64,000 nucleotides of DNA from the NCBI RefSeq assembly GCF_900090275.1, contig NZ_LT607755.1, positions 5,146,001-5,210,000 on the forward strand, read 5' to 3'. This stretch comes from Micromonospora zamorensis (GTDB lineage: Bacteria; Actinomycetota; Actinomycetes; Mycobacteriales; Micromonosporaceae). Under the pieces are notes generated by a model. That model worked only from the letters and a program-made list of their open reading frames with translations, was not told the DNA's origin and searched no databases. Shown one piece after another: positions 19,120 through 27,416 of this stretch (positions are counted from its first letter, which is position 1; each line of letters opens with the position of its first letter). The translations under genes were made by a program, and so were the position numbers.

Positions 19120-20604
19120 TCAACCGGACGCGGCGCTCGGGTACGGATCGGTTTCGGCGCCCACCGTGGCCGGCCCCGACGGATCAGTGTCCGGCCCGGG
19201 GTGGACTGGGCGTCGGGGCAGTGCCGTCACGGCGACAAGTGACGCGGTGACCACCAGGGCGGCGGCCACGGCGAACGCGGTCCGGTAGCCGCTGGCGAGC
19301 GCTGCCGTCTCGGCCCAGCCGGAAGCCCGCAGAGCGTCGCTGCGAGCGGCGGCCAGGGTGGCCAGCACGGCCAGGCCGACCGCGCCGCCGACCTGCTGGG
19401 TGGTGTTGGCGAGGCCGGAGGCGAGCCCGGCGTCCGTGTCGGTCGCGCCGGCCATCGCGAGGGTGGTGACCGCCGGCAGCGTCAGGCCGCCGGCCACCCC
19501 GAAGACGAGCATGGCAGGGAGTACGTCCACGGCGTAGCCACCGTCGGCGGGCAGCCGGGCGAGCAGCAGGAACCCGACGGTCGCCAGGCCGAGCCCGGCC
19601 AGGAGCACGCTCCGGGCACCCCAGCGGGCGATCAGCCGACCGGCGAAGCCGAGCGACACCACCGCGATCACCACCGGGGTGGGCAGGAAAGCCCAGCCGG
19701 TGGCCGACGCGTCCAGCCCGAGCACCAGTTGCAGCTCCACGGCGAGCAGGAACTGGAAGCCGAAGTACGCGGCGACCATGAGGAACTGCACGGTGTTCGC
19801 CGCGACCAGGCCCGGTACGCGCAGCACCCGGGCCGGCAGCAGCGGGACGGCCGCCACTCGCTGACGTACGGCGAACCCGCCGAGCAGCAGCACCGCGAGC
19901 ACCGCCGTACCGAGGGTGCGTGGGCTGGTCCAGCCGTGCTCGGCGGTGCCCACGATGCCCAGCACGGCGACCATGAGGCCGGCGGTGGCGAGCAGCGCGC
20001 CGGGCACGTCCAGGCCGGACCGCAGGCCGATGCCCCGTTCGGCGGGGAGCCGGCGGACGGCGGCGAGCAGGATGACCGCCCCGATCGGCAGGTTGACCAG
20101 GAAGATCGACCGCCATCCGGCAGCCTCGGTGAGCACCCCACCGGCGACCGTGCCGATCGACGCGCCGGCCGCTCCGGTGAAGCTGAACACGGCGATCGCA
20201 CGGGCCCGCTCGGCCGCCTCGGGGTAGAGCCGGACGATCATGCCGAGACTGACCGCCATGGCGAGCGCGCCGCCGACGCCCTGCCCGAAGCGCGCGGCGA
20301 CCAGCAGCGCCGGCCCGGTGGCGACCGCGCAGGCCAGCGAGGCCATTGTGAACAGTGTGATGCCGGCCAGGAAGACCCGCCGTCGGCCGAGCAGGTCGCC
20401 GAGGCGGCCGGCGAGCAGCAGCAGCCCGCCGAACGCGACCAGGTAGGCGTTGACCACCCACGCCAGGCCGGCGGCGGTGAAGCCCAGGTCGCGTTGTACG
20501 GCGGGCAGTGCCACGGCGACCACGCTGCCGTCCAGGATGATCATCAGGCTGCCGGCGCAGAGCACCAGCAGCGCTGGCCAGCGGGACGCGACGACACGGT
20601 CCAT
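19120..20604 (-). CDS. MFS drug:H+ antiporter, DHA2 (EmrB/QacA) type
   Basis: A 494-residue transporter with about 14 hydrophobic segments. It begins MDRVVASRWPALLVLCAGSL. The motif LDGSVVAVALPAVQRDL in the first segment and GRLGDLLGRRRVFLAG in the first loop (MFS motif A) are typical of multidrug exporters. The ATG at 20604 is preceded by an AAGGAGGGG ribosome site, although the frame is open further upstream. It is divergent from the HxlR regulator 78 bp away, its likely controller. The last codons and stop lie within a sequence also present at 17822-17840. Confidence 0.92.
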   Translation of the reverse strand: MDRVVASRWPALLVLCAGSLMIILDGSVVAVALPAVQRDLGFTAAGLAWVVNAYLVAFGGLLLLAGRLGDLLGRRRVFLAGITLFTMASLACAVATGPALLVAARFGQGVGGALAMAVSLGMIVRLYPEAAERARAIAVFSFTGAAGASIGTVAGGVLTEAAGWRSIFLVNLPIGAVILLAAVRRLPAERGIGLRSGLDVPGALLATAGLMVAVLGIVGTAEHGWTSPRTLGTAVLAVLLLGGFAVRQRVAAVPLLPARVLRVPGLVAANTVQFLMVAAYFGFQFLLAVELQLVLGLDASATGWAFLPTPVVIAVVSLGFAGRLIARWGARSVLLAGLGLATVGFLLLARLPADGGYAVDVLPAMLVFGVAGGLTLPAVTTLAMAGATDTDAGLASGLANTTQQVGGAVGLAVLATLAAARSDALRASGWAETAALASGYRTAFAVAAALVVTASLVAVTALPRRPVHPGPDTDPSGPATVGAETDPYPSAASG

Positions 20605-20682
20605 GGAACCCCTCCTTGGTGCACGGTTTGTTACCGAGGTCATCGTCTGTGACCATGAGCCGGAGCGGAAGGAGGCACTGTT

Positions 20683-21114
20683 GTGTCCCAGAGGAACAGC
20701 GATGTGTCCGCGCAGGTGAAGGCCGAGTTGACCTGCGCGGCCGAGAACGTGCCGTTCACCCCGGGTCAGGCCCGGGCCTGCACCGTCCGCGAGGTGCTCG
20801 ACCGGGTCGGCGGCAAATGGAGCATCAGCATCCTGGTGTCCGCCTCGCACGGCCCGGTGCGCTTCACCGAGCTGGAGCGGAACGTCGAGGGGATCAGTCG
20901 GCGGATGCTCACGCTGACGCTGCGCAACCTGGAACGGGACGGCCTGCTGCACCGCACGGTCTATCCGACCGTCCCACCCAAGGTCGAGTACACGGCGACC
21001 CCGATGGCCTTGGAGCTCTACGAGTCGCTGGTGGCACTCACGAGCTGGGCCGAGCGGCACCGCCGGGCCATCGCCGAGGCGCGGACCAGGTACGACGCCG
21101 AGCACGCCGGTTAA
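20683..21114 (+). CDS. HxlR-family (MarR-like winged HTH) regulator
   Basis: A 143-residue HxlR protein. The core reads CTVREVLDRVGGKWSISIL, then GPVRFTELERNVEGISRRML and NLERDGLLHRTVYPTVPPKV, giving a full winged helix. Members usually sense electrophiles or aldehydes and regulate an adjacent gene. The GTG at 20683 follows GGAGGCACTG. It is divergent from the MFS exporter. A longer N-terminus than usual (about 25 residues with AELTCAAENVPFTPGQAR) precedes the HTH and holds one cysteine. Confidence 0.92.
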   Translation: MSQRNSDVSAQVKAELTCAAENVPFTPGQARACTVREVLDRVGGKWSISILVSASHGPVRFTELERNVEGISRRMLTLTLRNLERDGLLHRTVYPTVPPKVEYTATPMALELYESLVALTSWAERHRRAIAEARTRYDAEHAG

Positions 21115-21150
21115 ACCGCGCACCGGTGTGGGGAACGCCACCACGCCAAT

Positions 21151-21185
21151 CTGACCGATCGGTCAGGGTCTGACCGATCGGTCAG
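21151..21185. promoter_or_regulatory. Twin perfect TetR operators upstream of tetR-mmpL
   Basis: The 16-bp perfect palindrome CTGACCGATCGGTCAG occurs twice, at 21151-21166 and 21170-21185, with centres 19 bp apart. It lies 29 bp before the TetR start at 21215. Two identical sites nearly two helical turns apart are a classic arrangement for two repressor dimers autoregulating the tetR-mmpL operon. Confidence 0.85.
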
Positions 21186-21214
21186 GCATGCTGGTCTGCG
21201 GAGGTGGACCAGTG

Positions 21215-21802
21215 ATGGCCAGAGCAGTGTCCGAGACGCACGGCGAGATCCTCGCCGCGGCGGCGCGGCAGTTCGCGGTGACCGGTTACCGGGGCACCTC
21301 GCTCCAGGACATCGCCCGCGAGGTCGGCTGTTCCAAGGCGACCGTGCTCTACCACTTCGCCAGCAAGGAAGCCCTGCTCGCCGAGCTGATGGCCCCGGCG
21401 ATCGCGGTGCTGCGAGACCTCGACGACCAGCTCACCGGGCTGACCGGAGCGGTCGCCCAGCAAGCCGCCGCCGTCGGCTTCGTCGACCTCGCGGTCCGGT
21501 TCCGGGGTGAGATCGCGCTGCTCCGCGGCGAGTTCGCAGAACTGCTCTGCCAGCCGGCCTTCGCACACATCCAGCAGATCTCGGAACGCCTTCGGGACGC
21601 GTTGGCCGGCCACTCGGACCGGCCGGTAGCCCGGGTGACGGCACTGGTGCTACTGGCCGGCATCCCCGAGGCGTGCGCCGAATTCGTCGACATTCCCGAC
21701 GACGACCTGCGCTCCGCCCTGCTCACCCTCGTCCGGCGGGCCGTCGAACCCGTCGACGCAGCCCTGCCCCAACAACCCACGACCGAGGACAAGGACTCCT
21801 GA
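21215..21802 (+). CDS. TetR-family regulator of the adjacent MMPL exporter
   Basis: A 195-residue TetR protein with HTH GEILAAAARQFAVTGYRGTS, then LQDIAREVGCSKATVLYHFASKEAL. The ATG at 21215 has GGAGGTGG at a suitable distance; an ATG at 21188 is also in frame but would overlap the operator region. The stop TGA shares its A with the ATG of the MMPL gene, so translation is coupled. Two perfect palindromes upstream are its presumed binding sites, implying repression relieved by an exporter substrate. Confidence 0.94.
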   Translation: MARAVSETHGEILAAAARQFAVTGYRGTSLQDIAREVGCSKATVLYHFASKEALLAELMAPAIAVLRDLDDQLTGLTGAVAQQAAAVGFVDLAVRFRGEIALLRGEFAELLCQPAFAHIQQISERLRDALAGHSDRPVARVTALVLLAGIPEACAEFVDIPDDDLRSALLTLVRRAVEPVDAALPQQPTTEDKDS

Positions 21803-24003
21803 TGGCCACCCTGCTCTACCGGCTCGGCCGGGGCGCGTTGCGCCGGCGACGGCTAGTCGTCGCGCTCTGGCTCGTCGTACTCGTCGTCGCCGGCCTGGCC
21901 GCGGCGACCCTGCGCGGCCCGACGGCGAGCAACTTCACCATGCCCGGCACCGAGAGCCAGCGCGCGCTCGACCTGCTCAGCGAGCAGTTCCCCGCGGCCA
22001 GCGGCGCCACCGGCACCATCGCGATCAAGGCGCCGGCCGACGGTCAACTGGCCACCCCCGAGGGTCAGGCCGTGGTGCAGGAGCTGGTCCAGGAGGCCTC
22101 GACACTGCCCGGCGTGGTCGGCGCGGTCAACCCGTTCCAGGTCGGCGCGGTCTCACCCAACGGCCGGTACGCGCTGGTCCAGGTCCAGTTCGCCACCGGC
22201 GGCGACGAGGTGACCGACGAGCAGCGCACCGCGTACGAGGAGGTCGGCGCCGCCGTCGAGGCGAAGGGTTGGCAGGTCGCCCCGGGCGGCGAGGTGCTGG
22301 GTGGTGAGCCGGAGATCGGCTCCACCGAGGCGCTCGGCGTACTGGTCGCCGCGATCGTCCTGATCATCACGTTCGGTTCACTGGTCGCCGCTGGAATGAC
22401 CATGCTCAACGCGCTGATCGGCGTCGGCGTCGGCATGGCCGGTCTGTTCGCGCTGAGCGGCGTCATCGAGTTGACCAGCACCGCGCCGATCCTGGCGCTG
22501 ATGCTCGGCCTCGCCGTCGGCATCGACTACTCGTTGTTCATCACCTCCCGGCACCGACAGAACCTGCTCGAAGGCCTGTCCCCGGAGGAGGCGGTCGGCC
22601 GCGCGGTGGGCACCGCCGGTTCCGCCGTGGTCTTCGCGGGCGCCACGGTGGTCATCGCCCTCGCCGGCCTGGCCGTGGTGAACATTCCGTTCCTCACCGT
22701 GATGGGTCTCGCCGCCGCCGGCACTGTCACCATCGCCGTGCTCGTGGCGATCACCCTCCAGCCCGCACTGCTCGGCTTCGCCGGCAACCGGGTGCTGCCG
22801 CGCCGCCTGCGTTCCACGGTTGACGCCGCGGCGCCTGGTGAGCCGGTGGGCGAAGAGACGGTGCCGGCCGAGGACCGCTCCGGGTTCGGCTTCCGCTGGG
22901 CGCGGTTCGTCATCCGCTTCCGGGTGCCGGTCATCCTGGTCTCGCTGCTCGGCCTGGGCCTGCTCGCGCTGCCCACGCCGGACATGCGGCTGGCCCTGCC
23001 GGACGCCAGCACGGCGACGGTGGGCTCACCGGCCCGGGTGGCGAGCGACCTGACCACCGAGGGCTTCGGTCCGGGCTTCACCGGCCGACTCGCGGTGGTC
23101 GTGGCGGGCGACGACGCGCAGGCGACCGCGGCCGCAGTGCCGCAGGTGACCGCGATGATCCAGCGCACCGAGAACGTCCTCGCGGTGGCACCGCCGCAGC
23201 TGAGCCCGGACGGGCGGACCGCGCTGCTCGGCGTGGTGCCGAAGACCGGCCCGACCGACGAGGCCACCGAGACCCTGGTGCACAACGTCCGCGACGCGGT
23301 CGGCGGGGTCCAGGGCGTCGAGGTGCTGCTCACCGGCGCCACCGCGGTCGGGATCGACGTCTCGGAGAAGCTCTCCGACGCGCTGCCGATCTACCTGCTG
23401 CTGGTCGTCGGGCTCTCGGTGCTGCTGCTGATGCTGGTGTTCCGCTCGCTGCTGGTGCCGCTCAAGGCGGCGCTGGGCTTCCTGCTCACCGTGGCCGCCA
23501 CGTTCGGCATCACGGTGGCGATCTTCCAGCAGGGCCACCTCGCCAACCTGGTCGGCCTGGACACCCCGGCCCCGCTGGTCAGCTTCCTGCCCATCCTGCT
23601 GATCGGCATCCTGTTCGGGCTGGCCATGGACTACGAGGTGTTCCTGGTCTCCCGGATGCGGGAGGACTTCGTGCACGGCGACACCGCGCGTGAGGCCACG
23701 ATCAGCGGCATGGGCCACGGTGCCCGGGTGGTCACCGCCGCCGCGCTGATCATGATGTCCGTCTTCGGCGGCTTCGTTTTCCTCGAAGACCCGATCATCA
23801 AGTCGATGGGCTTCGCGCTCGCCATCGGCGTGGCCATCGACGCGTTCGTGGTCCGGATGACCATCGTGCCGGCGGTGATGTCCCTGCTCGGCGACCGCGC
23901 CTGGTGGCTCCCCCGCTGGCTCAACCGCGCCCTGCCCAACGTGGACATCGAGGGCGAGGGTCTGCGCGAGCACCTGGAGGACCGGACCCCCACGAGGGTC
24001 TGA
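21802..24003 (+). CDS. MMPL-family RND-type transporter
   Basis: A 733-residue exporter of the MMPL branch. The first membrane segment follows MATLLYRLGRGALRRRRLVV. Two membrane bundles are visible (about residues 175-345 and 520-700), each with MMPL signatures: LMLGLAVGIDYSLFITSRHR in the first and LFGLAMDYEVFLVSRMRE in the second. Two outer domains precede them. Family members export lipids, glycolipids or drugs. Although the frame is open upstream within tetR, the start is fixed by the TGATG overlap at 21800-21804. It converges on the esterase-like gene, with a foldback element between. Confidence 0.94.
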   Translation: MATLLYRLGRGALRRRRLVVALWLVVLVVAGLAAATLRGPTASNFTMPGTESQRALDLLSEQFPAASGATGTIAIKAPADGQLATPEGQAVVQELVQEASTLPGVVGAVNPFQVGAVSPNGRYALVQVQFATGGDEVTDEQRTAYEEVGAAVEAKGWQVAPGGEVLGGEPEIGSTEALGVLVAAIVLIITFGSLVAAGMTMLNALIGVGVGMAGLFALSGVIELTSTAPILALMLGLAVGIDYSLFITSRHRQNLLEGLSPEEAVGRAVGTAGSAVVFAGATVVIALAGLAVVNIPFLTVMGLAAAGTVTIAVLVAITLQPALLGFAGNRVLPRRLRSTVDAAAPGEPVGEETVPAEDRSGFGFRWARFVIRFRVPVILVSLLGLGLLALPTPDMRLALPDASTATVGSPARVASDLTTEGFGPGFTGRLAVVVAGDDAQATAAAVPQVTAMIQRTENVLAVAPPQLSPDGRTALLGVVPKTGPTDEATETLVHNVRDAVGGVQGVEVLLTGATAVGIDVSEKLSDALPIYLLLVVGLSVLLLMLVFRSLLVPLKAALGFLLTVAATFGITVAIFQQGHLANLVGLDTPAPLVSFLPILLIGILFGLAMDYEVFLVSRMREDFVHGDTAREATISGMGHGARVVTAAALIMMSVFGGFVFLEDPIIKSMGFALAIGVAIDAFVVRMTIVPAVMSLLGDRAWWLPRWLNRALPNVDIEGEGLREHLEDRTPTRV

Positions 24004-24014
24004 GCCCACCTGGT

Positions 24015-24085
24015 CGATCATGGAGTTGTGGTGTCCGCCGCGCCCCGGTCCGGGGCGTTGGTCGGGCACCACAATTCCATGATCG
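24015..24085. repeat. Foldback element, family B copy 1 (71 nt)
   Basis: Arms 24015-24033 (CGATCATGGAGTTGTGGTG) and 24067-24085 pair over 19 positions, with one G-T wobble. The interior holds a nested hairpin, CGCCCCGG/CCGGGGCG. It lies between the convergent MMPL and esterase-like genes, 12 and 16 bp from their stops. A second copy is at 39790-39864. It may serve as a bidirectional terminator. Confidence 0.88.
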
Positions 24086-24100
24086 GCGCGACCGGGCCGG

Positions 24101-25357
24101 TCAGACCCCGGCCGGGTACGTTTCCATCTCGCCGGGGGCGGCCGGGACCGGCAGCGGGTGCAGGGCGGTCGTCTCGTCACACCAGATGAAGGCGTCGTAC
24201 CGGTCGCCGAGTCGCGTCGGCACGTAGTTGCCCCAGGACTCGAAGGACGGGTCGTAGACGACCCCGATCGCCCGGTGGTCCGCAGTTTCGGTGACCCAGC
24301 CCGGCTGGTCGTCGCCGCCGAAGATCAGGACCGCCCGCTCCGGCATCAGCTCGTGCAACCGCCGCTCGACCGACCCTTCCCGCGCCGTAGGCACCACCAT
24401 CGCCTCGGCGGGCGAGCCCCAGCGGGGAGCGGCGATCACCGTGCCCCGGTAGCTACCGAAGCCGATCAGGGCCACCGCGTCATCGCCGTGCCGTTCCCGG
24501 GCCAGCTGACCGATGTTGACCATCCCGTCGGCGGCCATGTCGGTGGCCCGGGCATCCCCGACGTGCGTGTTGTGGGCCCAGACGATCCCCCGGGCGTCCG
24601 GCCCGTACCGGTCCAGCAGCCGGTCCAGAGTGTCCTGCATGTGGGTGTCGCGAATGTTCCACGAATCCGGCCCGCCGGCCACCATCGCGCGGTAGTACCG
24701 CTCCGCGCCGGCCACCACCTCCGCGTTCTGCCAGGCCGAGAAGCGATCCGGACCGTCGGAGAGGGCGTGTTCGCGGGTGCGGGCGAGCAGCCGGACCACC
24801 TCCTCCTCGCAACGGGCGGAGACGAACCTGCTGGCCGCGCCGTACTCCTCGATCCTCTTGCCGTACGGCTCGAAGCAGCGGTAGGCGTCCTGCGCCGCCT
24901 CCAGCGACGTCGGATCCTCCTCCCCCAGGTAGTCGAAGATCGCCTGCATCGACTCCCAGAGGCTGTACACGTCGAGCCCGTGGAACCCGGCCCGTTGATC
25001 CTCCGGCCGCTCCACGTTCCAGGCCCGCAGCCAACTGGCGAACCGGGCCACCTCGGCGTTGGCCCACATCCAGGTCGGCCACCGCTCGAACTGCTCCAGG
25101 GCGAACTGCGGTTCGAGTGCGCCACCCGGCGCCGCCGTCACCGAACGGTGCACCCGGTCACAGTCCGGCCAGTCACCCTCCACGGCCACGAAGGAGAACC
25201 CGCACTCCGCGATCAACCGGCGGGTGAGCTGCTCACGCAACCGGTAGTAGTCGTAACTGCCGTGGGTGGACTCTCCGATCATCACCACCCGGGCGTCGCG
25301 AACGCGCTCCAGCAACGGGTCGAAGTCGCTCGGCGCGCCGAGCCGCTGAACCAGCAT
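24101..25357 (-). CDS. Erythromycin esterase-family protein
   Basis: A 418-residue member of the erythromycin esterase (Ere) superfamily. VVMIGESTHGSYDYYRLREQ holds the conserved Glu/His of the active site near residue 35. VAVEGDWPDCDRVHR and IVWAHNTHVGDARATDM provide further conserved catalytic-region residues. Clinical EreA/B hydrolyse macrolide lactones, but most chromosomal members have other, unknown substrates, so resistance should not be assumed. The ATG at 25357 (MLVQRLGAP) is chosen over longer in-frame starts that add low-complexity sequence. Confidence 0.9.
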   Translation of the reverse strand: MLVQRLGAPSDFDPLLERVRDARVVMIGESTHGSYDYYRLREQLTRRLIAECGFSFVAVEGDWPDCDRVHRSVTAAPGGALEPQFALEQFERWPTWMWANAEVARFASWLRAWNVERPEDQRAGFHGLDVYSLWESMQAIFDYLGEEDPTSLEAAQDAYRCFEPYGKRIEEYGAASRFVSARCEEEVVRLLARTREHALSDGPDRFSAWQNAEVVAGAERYYRAMVAGGPDSWNIRDTHMQDTLDRLLDRYGPDARGIVWAHNTHVGDARATDMAADGMVNIGQLARERHGDDAVALIGFGSYRGTVIAAPRWGSPAEAMVVPTAREGSVERRLHELMPERAVLIFGGDDQPGWVTETADHRAIGVVYDPSFESWGNYVPTRLGDRYDAFIWCDETTALHPLPVPAAPGEMETYPAGV

Positions 25358-25484
25358 GCCAGCGGCTACCCGGCCGCCGCTGCGGCAAACCGTGGGCGCG
25401 CCGCGGCCCGACACGCCGGCCGCCGGGCCGCCGGGGTGCCGACCAAGCCGGTGTACGGCCACCGCGAGCGGGTAGCCGGCCGAC

Positions 25485-25676
25485 ATGACCGTCACCGGCG
25501 TTCAGTTGCAGGAGTACCTGGCCGGGCTCGACTACCCGGTCTCCCGGGAGGATCTGGTCCGCTGGGGCCAGGAGAACGGGGCCAGCACGGCGATGTTGCA
25601 GATGTTGCAGGCGTTGCCGGCGGATCAGTTCGACTCACCGGACGAGCTGAGCGCCGCGCTGACCACCCTCTCCTGA
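25485..25676 (+). CDS. DUF2795 family small protein
   Basis: A 63-residue protein matching DUF2795: LQEYLAGLDYPVSREDLVRW, then LQALPADQFDSPDELSAAL. The family is common in actinobacteria, often as short stand-alone proteins of unknown function with a helical fold. The ATG at 25485 gives MTVTGVQLQ. It sits between the leftward esterase-like gene and the leftward oxidoreductase, so it is transcribed alone. Confidence 0.88.
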   Translation: MTVTGVQLQEYLAGLDYPVSREDLVRWGQENGASTAMLQMLQALPADQFDSPDELSAALTTLS

Positions 25677-25704
25677 GCTGTCCTCCGGCGCCTCGACCCT
25701 CGCG

Positions 25705-26607
25705 TTACGCGAGGGCGACGGTGCGGGATTCGGCGCGGGCGGTTTCGGCGGCGGCGATGATGCCGACGACCTCACGGCCGAAGCGGACGTCGCAGCGGTG
25801 GTCGCGGGTGCCGGCCCGCACCTGCTCGACCAGTTGGTCGATCGCGACGCCGAACGCGGTGGCGGCGTCGTTCTCGCCGAACGGGACGTTCTCGATGCCG
25901 TTCTCGCCGTAGAACACGAACTCCCGGGCCATCGACTCGGTCGGGGCATCCAGGGAGAGCGAGGCGCTGCTGGTGGCACCGCCCTCGTGGGTGAGCAGCA
26001 GGTGCACCATGCCGCTCGGCCCGTCCATCGCCGCCACCTGGGTCACCCGACCCAGCACGGGCAGGAGGATGGAGAGCGCGTGCGGGGCGATGTCCCAGAG
26101 CGCGCCGTGCTCCCGGCGCCACAACGAGCCGCCGTACGGGCTGCCGTCCTGGAAGATCGAGGCGAAGGCGGTGGTCCGGCCGTGCTGCCACCCCCCGGCG
26201 GCAGCGGTGGCGGCGAGGAACGCCGTCACGTTCGGCTGGAACCGCTGGGTGAAGAAGACCACCGAGGCGACGCCGGACTCCTCGGCGGCGGCGACCACCC
26301 GGTCGGCGTCGGCCACGCTGAGCGCCAACGGCTTGTCCAGCAGCAGGTGCCGTCCGGCGGAGGCGGCCCGGACCGCGATATCGGCCTGGACGTCCGGCGG
26401 CAGCGCGACGGCGACCGCCTCGCACTGCTCGATCAGGGCGTCGACGTCGGCGTAGGCCGGCACCCCGTACCGCTCGGCCAGCGCGGAGGCCCGCTCCGGG
26501 TTACGCCCCCACACTCCGACCAACTCCGCGTCCGGGTGTGCGTGCAACGCCTTCCCGTGCGTCTCGATCGCCCAGTGACCGGTGCCGAACAAACCGAACC
26601 GCAGCAC
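25705..26607 (-). CDS. Gfo/Idh/MocA-family NAD(P)-dependent oxidoreductase
   Basis: A 300-residue dehydrogenase of the sugar/cyclitol oxidoreductase family. It starts with the Rossmann loop VLRFGLFGTGHWAIETHGKA and has the DKPLAL motif (usual EKP) near residue 95, whose lysine is catalytic. A C-terminal Gfo/Idh domain (ASSSASLSLDAP region) follows. The GTG at 26607 has a clear GGAGG ribosome site; the longer frame upstream is not supported. The product's substrate cannot be told. Upstream lies a 416-bp gene-free stretch with a family A foldback element. Confidence 0.9.
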   Translation of the reverse strand: MLRFGLFGTGHWAIETHGKALHAHPDAELVGVWGRNPERASALAERYGVPAYADVDALIEQCEAVAVALPPDVQADIAVRAASAGRHLLLDKPLALSVADADRVVAAAEESGVASVVFFTQRFQPNVTAFLAATAAAGGWQHGRTTAFASIFQDGSPYGGSLWRREHGALWDIAPHALSILLPVLGRVTQVAAMDGPSGMVHLLLTHEGGATSSASLSLDAPTESMAREFVFYGENGIENVPFGENDAATAFGVAIDQLVEQVRAGTRDHRCDVRFGREVVGIIAAAETARAESRTVALA

Positions 26608-27023
26608 GTGTACCTCCGCTGTTTCCCCACCCCGCGGCAACGCCACGGACGCGATCCACGCTAGTCGCCCCACCAGGGGCATCGGCGGCGGGTCGACCAA
26701 CCGGAGCAGCTCACATGCTGTGCCACCGGGCGCGTGATCGACTCGCATTCCTTGATTCCGGGGCATCCGGAGGCTCGCGACACCCCGCTTCACAGAAAGC
26801 CGAGTCGATCATTGAGTCTCCCGCCGCACCCCACGCGCGGGGGTGACCCCCGACCACGACAGCCGACCCGCCGCGCCCCACTCACGGGGCAGCTCTACAG
26901 CGAGCGGCGGACACCCTGCCGTCCGCCCGTGGTCGGCGGCGGCGAGGGCGAGGCAGGGTCATCCCGTTACTACGACGGTTAGTAGGCTGTGCCGGTGACC
27001 GAGGCAACGACCGGGCGGGTCCG
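26608..27023. other. 416-bp intergenic region between divergent genes
   Basis: No convincing gene is seen. It holds the family A element at 26735-26811, a small hairpin at 26907-26926 (GCGGAC paired with GTCCGC), and a longer-range inverted pair CCGACCACG at 26850-26858 with CGTGGTCGG at 26928-26936. It must also hold promoters for both flanking genes. A 12-codon frame from GTG 26989 ends exactly at the start of the membrane-protein gene. Confidence 0.6.
26735..26811. repeat. Foldback element, family A copy 2 (77 nt)
   Basis: It shares its length of 77 nt, its ends TGATCGACTCG and CGAGTCGATCA, and an inner GACACCCCG with the copy at 7860-7936. Its inner arms are more mismatched. Unlike copy 1 it lies in a divergent promoter gap, so simple transcription termination does not explain it. 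Confidence 0.8.
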
Positions 27024-27416
27024 GTGACCAGCGTGAGCGCCGACTCACCGGTGGACGGGATCGTCGCGACCGTGTCGATCGTGCTGTCGCTGCTCGTCGC
27101 GGCGTGGGCGCTGGTGGGGGCGGTTCGCCATCGGCCGCCGGACCGGGCGCAGTTCGTCGGTCTGGCCGTACTCGAAGTGGCGTTGCTCGTCTTGGGCGTG
27201 CTGGCGCTCGTCGCGGTCGGCGGCGGGGATCGGCCCGGCGAGCCCGGCGCCTTCTTCGGTTACCTGGTCACGCTGGTCTGCCTGCCACCGCTGGCGTGGG
27301 TGCTGGCCCGGATGGAGCCGACCCGATGGGGTTCGGCGATCGTGTGCGCAGTCTGCCTGGTGACCCCGGTGGTGGTGGTCCGGTTGCAGCAGACCTGGGA
27401 GGTGCTCGGTGGTTGA
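27024..27416 (+). CDS. Small membrane protein, unknown function
   Basis: A 130-residue protein with four predicted membrane segments: about residues 11-33 (IVATVSIVLSLLVAAWALVG), 43-66, 75-95 and 103-120. I do not recognise a family. The GTG at 27024 overlaps the stop of a 12-codon upstream frame in the form GTGA, hinting at coupling. The last eight bases overlap the next membrane-protein gene, so the two are probably made together and may interact. Confidence 0.75.
   Translation: MTSVSADSPVDGIVATVSIVLSLLVAAWALVGAVRHRPPDRAQFVGLAVLEVALLVLGVLALVAVGGGDRPGEPGAFFGYLVTLVCLPPLAWVLARMEPTRWGSAIVCAVCLVTPVVVVRLQQTWEVLGG

Noticed and set aside
20605..21144. N-terminal extension of the MFS protein
   Set aside because: The frame is open but runs opposite the HxlR gene; the ATG at 20604 has an excellent ribosome site and the expected family N-terminus.
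21673..21801. N-terminal extension of the MMPL protein into tetR
   Set aside because: The added residues are Arg-rich shadow sequence, and the ATG overlapping the tetR stop gives the normal family start.
24101..25357. Calling the esterase-like protein a macrolide-resistance gene
   Set aside because: The superfamily is broad, and nothing in the sequence points to macrolide specificity.
26989..27027. 12-codon frame ending at the start of a membrane-protein gene
   Set aside because: Too short to support as a gene, and no clear ribosome site; only the GTGA overlap is notable.
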